Shown here: piece after piece, positions 62,682-64,000 of the stretch
Position numbering within the stretch: the first letter of the stretch is position 1
Layout: each line of letters opens with the position of its first letter
Source of the DNA: Stachybotrys elegans
Lineage: Eukaryota > Ascomycota > Sordariomycetes > Hypocreales > Stachybotryaceae
NCBI GenBank assembly: GCA_020746835.1
Contig: JAGPNK010000005.1
Location: forward strand, 1,798,001-1,862,000
Reading direction: 5' to 3'
Length of the DNA stretch: 64,000 nucleotides
Made by a program: the position numbers and the translations under genes
Notes under the pieces: model-generated
What the model was told of the DNA's origin: nothing
Database searches by the model: none
The model's input: the letters and a program-made list of their open reading frames with translations, nothing else

Positions 62682-64000
62682 ATGCCCCGTCTATCCGTCC
62701 CCAACGCAGCAAGGCTACCATCCAGCCTGCGTGTCGACTCGTCCAACACCGCTTTAATCAAGGCCCTTGGCCGTCTCTCACGTGAATCCCTCATATCTCT
62801 GGCCTTGGACTGGATCCATGACAGCCCATCCGCTAATACGTTGCCCTACATCACCCGAGGGGCAGAATCTGAAGATGAGGACGATGAGGACCCAGACGAC
62901 CTATATCCGCCATGTCACTCCTTGCAGGAGCTTGAAGATCTATACACCGAGATGCAGAATCAGAAAGGCTCCAAACGAGACGTTGTCAGCCGCATTCTCG
63001 AGGGCGACTGGAGGCATGGGCTGACCATGTACCAATATGCTACGGTCGATTTACGCTATCTGGATGAACACCCAACCTCACAGAAATGGTCTGCATACCA
63101 CATCCTCCCGCTCAAGAAGGGGCAGAATGACGATGACCTCGTCAAGGTGGATGAGGAGAGCCTCGAGGTACCTCAATTCCATCCGGCCACATTTCTCCAA
63201 CGCCTTCAAGGAGAGGTCCTTCCCGATATCAAAGCCCACTACCATTTCTATCGACCCAAAGACTATCCCGTCCTCATACTGCGCATCTTTGTCATCGACT
63301 CTCCTTATTCCAGCTCCTTGGCGTTTTCAAGTCTTGACAGCAACGGCAGTGCATCGTTCGACTCGTCCAGAACCCTCTACATCGCCTTCCCTAACGGTGC
63401 TCCAGCACTGTACATCACAAAGTCACAACGTGTGGGAGCATCCGGTTCGGGTGAATCCAAAAGCCTCCATAGCCTCATAGTCGACGGAGTGCCCAAGGCA
63501 TTGTCGCGGCCACGGCAGCGTTACACCCTCAAGGCATTACAGCTGACCACGAAAAACCTGGATGCTCTATTGGACAAGAAAGGTTCGGGACGAGGCAATG
63601 CAGCCGGCGGAGGATGGAGCATATACGCCGATGAAAAACACAAGGACTCCCCTTTGGACGCAGTTATGCCCAAGGCACCACTCTCTAAAGAGCCATCTGC
63701 TGCAGAGTCCAGCCCCAAACGCCAGCTCGCTCTCCGGCCCAGCGAGCGGGCTGCCAAACGAGCAAAAATGGTGGCTCAAGCCCGTTTTGGCCGATCCGCG
63801 ATGGTATCGGATGGCAAGGGTATGGAGAAGGTCGAGTTCATTATTAAAGATCCATTTCCTTCCACCGAAGGTCTTCCCGAAGACGACACGGAGGAAGCCG
63901 AGCAACCTTCTAGGAACAAGCGTCGGGACAAGCTTGCCGACTTGGAAGAAGAAGCCGAAGCCGGTGGCGACTCTCCTGCTGATGGACAGGAAACATCGGG
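62682..64000 (+). CDS. chl4: Kinetochore protein CHL4/CENP-N (Mis15), 3' end outside window
   Basis: Inner-kinetochore subunit that links centromeric chromatin to the CCAN/Ctf19 complex during chromosome segregation. At least 439 codons are open from ATG 62682 with no intron; the gene runs past the window edge. The start MPRLSVPNAARLPSSLRVDS with ALGRLSRESLISLALDWI fits the fungal CHL4 N-terminus. DVVSRILEGDWRHGLTMYQ and ATVDLRYLDEHPTSQKWSAY continue the helical and central parts. Residues about 170-260 form a beta-rich domain (HYHFYRPKDYPVLILRIFV, TLYIAFPNGAPALYI). An acidic, Lys-rich region near the edge (RRDKLADLEEEAEAG) looks disordered. An acidic insertion (EDEDDEDPDDL) lies near residues 65-75. 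Confidence 0.88.
   Translation, partial: MPRLSVPNAARLPSSLRVDSSNTALIKALGRLSRESLISLALDWIHDSPSANTLPYITRGAESEDEDDEDPDDLYPPCHSLQELEDLYTEMQNQKGSKRDVVSRILEGDWRHGLTMYQYATVDLRYLDEHPTSQKWSAYHILPLKKGQNDDDLVKVDEESLEVPQFHPATFLQRLQGEVLPDIKAHYHFYRPKDYPVLILRIFVIDSPYSSSLAFSSLDSNGSASFDSSRTLYIAFPNGAPALYITKSQRVGASGSGESKSLHSLIVDGVPKALSRPRQRYTLKALQLTTKNLDALLDKKGSGRGNAAGGGWSIYADEKHKDSPLDAVMPKAPLSKEPSAAESSPKRQLALRPSERAAKRAKMVAQARFGRSAMVSDGKGMEKVEFIIKDPFPSTEGLPEDDTEEAEQPSRNKRRDKLADLEEEAEAGGDSPADGQETS

Overview
This window is nuclear DNA from a filamentous ascomycete. Short GT-AG introns (mostly 50-75 nt, with CTAAC-type branch points) interrupt most genes, and genes lie on both strands about 2-3 kb apart. The gene set includes het-c, pyrG, a Zn(II)2Cys6 regulator, a CYS-3-like bZIP protein and a MATA-type HMG-box protein. 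Overall it fits a Sordariomycete, probably Hypocreales; that placement is inference from protein content and style, not from a search.

Layout. 0-17 kb: core nuclear and cytoskeletal genes. These are TAF13 (TFIID), an HMG-box regulator, RVB1 (AAA+ ATPase) divergent from the dynactin p150-Glued gene, SRP19/Sec65, and a coiled-coil plus CCCH zinc-finger protein. 17-22.3 kb: an accessory island with three tRNA-Ser(GCU) genes on the minus strand. The degraded remains of a GIY-YIG-like gene and an SNF2-type helicase lie between copies one and two. 23-32 kb: a Zn2Cys6 regulator, phosphatidylinositol synthase, a large uncharacterised protein, and orotidine-5'-phosphate decarboxylase. 34-47 kb: a mitochondrial-type PP2C phosphatase, HET-C, glutathione reductase, sphingolipid fatty-acid 2-hydroxylase, and an RBM39/Rsd1-like splicing factor. 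49-64 kb: a 785-residue low-complexity protein of unknown function, a VWA protein with a PPxY motif, a PLP aminotransferase, a small probable mitochondrial protein, a CYS-3/MetR-like bZIP factor with a 662-nt intron, and the 5' part of the kinetochore gene CHL4/CENP-N, cut by the window edge.

The most striking signal is in the tRNA-Ser(GCU) genes. Each has the usual intron next to the anticodon and also a second 50-56 nt interruption in the D arm. The second interruption looks like a spliceosomal intron: GTNNGT start, ACTAAY branch point, AAG end. Removing both from each copy gives exactly 81 nt in all three, and the exons differ at one base only while the introns have diverged. I see no gene cluster or operon-like pathway; neighbouring genes appear functionally unrelated, as is usual for fungal housekeeping DNA.
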